Assembly: GCF_000315915.1 (NCBI RefSeq)
Contig: NC_020185.1
Span: 1,302,001 to 1,366,000, forward strand
DNA length: 64,000 bases
Direction of reading: 5' to 3'
DNA from: Henningerozyma blattae CBS 6284
Taxonomy: Eukaryota > Ascomycota > Saccharomycetes > Saccharomycetales > Saccharomycetaceae
Part shown: positions 60,904 through 64,000 of the stretch, in pieces
Layout of the letters: every line of letters starts with the position of its first letter
How positions within the stretch are numbered: position 1 is the first letter of the stretch
Position numbers and translations under genes: made by a program
The notes under the pieces: generated by a model
The model's input: only the letters and a program-made list of their open reading frames with translations
Told to the model about the DNA's origin: nothing
Databases searched by the model: none

Positions 60904-61027
60904 CACGTGATTTGTGTCTGACCTTGATGAATCTATACATAATTATTAATCCTTGAAATCACGTGATACATATTCTTAGAATATGTGACATCTACGTTAG
61001 TCACGTGTATAAAAATTGGATCACGTG
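60904..61027. promoter_or_regulatory. Cluster of four CACGTG E-boxes
   Basis: CACGTG lies at 60904-60909, 60960-60965, 61002-61007 and 61022-61027. Three of them are flanked as TCACGTGA, the Cbf1/CDEI-type form. A TATAAAAA follows the third. The nearest downstream gene, UFD1, is 1.6 kb away. Confidence 0.6.
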
Positions 61028-62361
61028 ATAACGGAATGAACATGTAGATTAACAAGTAAGTGAATCATGAACATAAATTATATTTAAGAATCTAAAGCTA
61101 AAAGAATAAACTAGAGGGTTAAGGCAGAACAAAGAGGTAAGAACCAGAAAACAAAAGATGGAAGTGTATAGTGAACAAATCGGAACGTAATAATAATAAT
61201 ATTTAACTTACATAGGCTCAGGTATATAGTTGTGTAGTCTAATAGGCAGTTGGTATTAAACTAGCAGCCAAAAAGATATACTACTGGGAGTAGCAAAGCA
61301 TAAAATTGTTGCATTTTTGAAAAAAATCATGGTCATGTGAGCACTGCAACATTAATGTAAGGCATTCATTTATTATAATATTTCACTAACGTTAATAAAT
61401 GTTAGTGGTTTGAAAGATTATTATACTACATAAAGAATTTACTTTCAATGGTAGAAAGATGGAAAGAATTTATAAATTTTTTGGAATGAACTTCCAGCAA
61501 TAAATTAAGCAAGTTTTAGAAATCCAAACTAAGAAGAATATCATTTTTTTAAATATGAATTAAATCAGTATAATTATATCAAATCAGTAGCTCTAACATA
61601 TTTTCTCTATTTTTGACTGGCTCAGCAAACTTCTTCAAGATTAAAAAGGCTTCATTCCAAATTTATTCTTGTTTGTAAGTTGAAACAAAGTTTTACTTAA
61701 TGAAGATTATCTACTATTGCTTTGCTGATATTTTTTAACACTACATCTATTCTTAGAAACTAGCTCATAATTGGAGTAAGTTACAGTAGATATAGGCTAT
61801 CTAACAGAAATACATAAATCAATGTATTTTCGAAATAGAAAAAATTTGAGAACAATAGTAATATTGTTTTAGATATCTGGACAGCTTCTAATTGTTAACA
61901 AACATTCAACAGTATTAATCTCTTATCTAATCTCAATTTATGATGTTGAGTTGGAAACTTAATCCAATATGCCACTCTTGAATATTTATATTTGAAAACA
62001 CTAATTTAGAAAAATCTGGAGTCACAGTGTCAACCACAACGAAATTCAATTCAGAATTTTTTTTAATATATGTAGTTTTTATTTAGGTTACTCCTAGGAA
62101 AGTGTATATACATATTTAAAGTTTTGTTTATTTTTTCAACTTTTTATCATAAATTAACACTTCCAAGAAAGAGTTGTTTAAAACACTCTAGAGTATTTAG
62201 ATATACTTCTATAATATTGAGTAATAATTTTTTGACATTATTAAAATATTTTTTAATCCATCAGTTTCAAAACTATTTAATATCTTTATTTCCTTTATTT
62301 AAATACCTTATTACAATTTGTGTGAAGAGAGGGTAATTTCACTAGTGATTTAATTTCGGAA

Positions 62362-62370
62362 TTTGCCATC
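62362..62370 (-). promoter_or_regulatory. Possible Rpn4 (PACE-like) site upstream of UFD1
   Basis: The minus strand reads GATGGCAAA, one base different from the PACE consensus GGTGGCAAA that Rpn4 binds at proteasome and UFD genes. It lies about 240 bases before the UFD1 ATG. A single mismatched copy is weak evidence. Confidence 0.3.
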
Positions 62371-62606
62371 AGTAGCTTACTTTAAAAGGAACAAAGGATA
62401 TTCTATAATATATTATGGGAATGGAAAAATAAAAAAGCTTTAAATAATATCATATTTACTTTTTATGTCTGGATTCTATAAGCCAATTAATTAACTAGAT
62501 ATTTAGAGATATTTTTTTTCAAAAAAAGAATTGGGAACATAGTGATAATTAACTCATTAAAGGTCAAAAAAAATTATTATTATATACAATTTGAAAATTC
62601 TCAATC

Positions 62607-63671
62607 ATGTTCTCTGGATTTAATACATTTAGTACAGGATTTGCTAATATCCCACAGAAATTTGAATCATTATTCAGATGTTACCCAATTGCTATGATGA
62701 ACGACCAAATTCGTAAAGACGATGCTAATTATGGTGGAAAAATATTCTTACCACCAAGTGCTTTACATAAATTAACAATGCTTAATATCAGATATCCAAT
62801 GCTATTTGAATTAACTGCAAATGATTCAAAAAAAGTTACACATGGTGGTGTTTTAGAATTTATTGCTGAAGAAGGCAGAGTTTATTTACCACAATGGATG
62901 ATGGAAACGCTACAGATACAACCTGGCTCTTTATTAAAAGTAGCAAGTATTGATGTTCCATTGGGGAATTTTGTTAAAATAGAGCCACAATCAGTAGATT
63001 TTCTAGATATTTCTGACCCAAAGGCCGTTCTAGAAAATGTTCTTCGTAGTTTCTCTACTTTAACAATTAATGACATCATTGAAATCAGTTATAATAACAA
63101 AATATATAGAATTAAAATATTAGAGGTTAAGCCAGAGTCATCATCTAATAGTATTTGTGTTATTGAAACGGATTTAATTACAGATTTTGCTCCTCCCGTA
63201 GGTTATGTAGAACCTGATTATAAAGCCTTAAAAGAACAACAACTACAAGAAAAGAAAGCTCAAAGTATTGACCCAGCAAATCAAAGCTCAGGTACAATGT
63301 CGCAAAGAATAAATTATAAAAGTATTTTAAATGAATTACCCGAAAGTACATTTGTAGGACAGGGTTCAAAACTATCTGGGTCTGTTACAAAAAAAATAAA
63401 GAAAGTTAATAACATTAAGGATGTAAAGGTTTCGTTAAATGGCGAACCCATGAAATTAGACTTACCAGATGGACAATTATTTTTTGGTTACCCAATAGTT
63501 TTACCAAAAAATGAAAATTCTAATGATGATGATGATGCAAAACATACAAATCTATATAAAGGTAGTGGCCAATCGTTAAGGAAAAGTAATAAAAGAAAAA
63601 ATAAAAATAATGACGATAAAAATTCAAGTTCAAAAAACTCAAAAAGCCCAGAAATTATTGAAATTGATTGA
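62607..63671 (+). CDS. UFD1: UFD1, Cdc48-Npl4-Ufd1 complex subunit
   Basis: The ubiquitin-binding adaptor of Cdc48, used in ER-associated degradation and extraction of ubiquitylated proteins. The 354-residue protein (361 in S. cerevisiae) has the double-psi beta-barrel N-domain (about 25-200). It contains CYPIAM, GGKIFLPPSALHKL, YPMLFEL, THGGVLEFIAEEGRVYLPQWMM and the DFAPPVGYVEP close of the domain. A Cdc48-binding SHP-type box FVGQGSKLSG follows (about 249-258), then NGEPMKLDLPDGQLFFGYP and a basic C-terminal tail (KSNKRKNKNNDDKN). Start and stop are both inside the window. Its place after TFC4 matches YGR048W. Confidence 0.97.
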   Translation: MFSGFNTFSTGFANIPQKFESLFRCYPIAMMNDQIRKDDANYGGKIFLPPSALHKLTMLNIRYPMLFELTANDSKKVTHGGVLEFIAEEGRVYLPQWMMETLQIQPGSLLKVASIDVPLGNFVKIEPQSVDFLDISDPKAVLENVLRSFSTLTINDIIEISYNNKIYRIKILEVKPESSSNSICVIETDLITDFAPPVGYVEPDYKALKEQQLQEKKAQSIDPANQSSGTMSQRINYKSILNELPESTFVGQGSKLSGSVTKKIKKVNNIKDVKVSLNGEPMKLDLPDGQLFFGYPIVLPKNENSNDDDDAKHTNLYKGSGQSLRKSNKRKNKNNDDKNSSSKNSKSPEIIEID

Positions 63672-64000
63672 TTAAATAAATAGAAACAAAAAAAACTAAT
63701 ATATTTATTGAATCTGAACCTTTTCTTTTGATGTGATTCACAAAAATATTTATTTGAACAATTAATTGATAAATTTCTTAGGGGCACCTATTTTATCATA
63801 ACATCATATAAATTATCACGGTATACTCCAGAGTGTTACATAATTACACAGGTTACAAATATGCTTAGTATAACTTAAGTCGTACTGCTTCATATTGATA
63901 AACTATATGATTTCTAAACTTGGGCAGATGTTGCTTTCAAGCATTTTTTGAAAAGTATTATCATTTATCATTCTTTACAATTACCTTGCTCATTATAAGC
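63672..64000. other. Intergenic, UFD1 3' flank to window end
   Basis: About 0.33 kb of AT-rich 3' flank. No gene, RNA or motif is recognised before the window edge. Confidence 0.5.

Larger units (their letters stand above)
60598..62606. other. Long intergenic region between tRNA-Met and UFD1
   Basis: A 2-kb gap. The tRNA-proximal half (60600-61080) is less AT-rich and contains four CACGTG sites and a TATAAAAA (61008-61015). The sequence TGTTGTGATTCCAATC at 60630 resembles one end of a yeast Ty long terminal repeat, but no matching other end or target duplication is seen. The distal half is AT-rich and holds a short hairpin CACTAAC/GTTAGTG (61384-61407). No coding gene is recognised. Confidence 0.4.

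Noticed and set aside
60904..61027. CACGTG sites as CDEI of a centromere
   Set aside because: No CDEIII (TTCCGAA core) follows within about 120 bases on either side, and the sequence between the sites is not more than 90% A+T.

Overview
This window is nuclear DNA from a budding yeast of the family Saccharomycetaceae. It is AT-rich and almost intron-free. Nearly every long reading frame can be matched by motifs and family sequence to a named Saccharomyces cerevisiae gene. One ambiguous base (position 18225) and two probable one-base frameshifts suggest an assembled draft. I cannot name the species. The low GC content and mixed gene order would suit an AT-rich lineage such as Tetrapisispora, Vanderwaltozyma, Kazachstania or Naumovozyma, but a lineage without the whole-genome duplication is also possible.

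Layout. The left part (1-16 kb) holds the 3' end of MET2, then ATG26 (sterol glucosyltransferase), the divergent pair ISC1/SPC25, PER1, BOR1, a small YCR043C-like membrane protein and GOR1. The middle (16-35 kb) holds a GC-richer gap without genes, then TAF2, SLP1, RRT12, TOF1 and SEC2. The right part (35-64 kb) holds the formin BNI1, a divergent pair of basic amino-acid permeases (CAN1/ALP1 and LYP1), PIK1, TAM41, IST1, TFC4, an elongator tRNA-Met and UFD1.

Gene order interleaves two sets that sit on different chromosomes in S. cerevisiae. One is the chromosome XIV run MET2-BOR1-GOR1-TOF1-SEC2-BNI1-ALP1-LYP1-PIK1-IST1. The other is made of PER1-YCR043C-TAF2-RRT12 (chromosome III) and TAM41-TFC4-UFD1 (chromosome VII). 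This is the double-conserved-synteny pattern expected of an ancestral or independently sorted gene order. The genes are ordinary housekeeping functions: polarised secretion and actin (SEC2, BNI1, PIK1), ESCRT and ubiquitin (IST1, UFD1), lipids (ISC1, ATG26, PER1, TAM41), replication and kinetochore (TOF1, SPC25), and transcription (TAF2, TFC4).

No novel system or intact mobile element was found. The most useful observations are these. IST1 has a previously unmarked spliceosomal intron with a nine-codon first exon. IST1 also has a frame break in an A9 run that hides its C-terminal MIT-interacting motif. ATG26 probably has a frame break near its N-terminus. PIK1 has an overlapping upstream ORF and a distant exact URS1 site. 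The TOF1 promoter carries G1/S elements. Repeats cluster beside the CAN1-like permease, and four CACGTG sites cluster near the tRNA gene.
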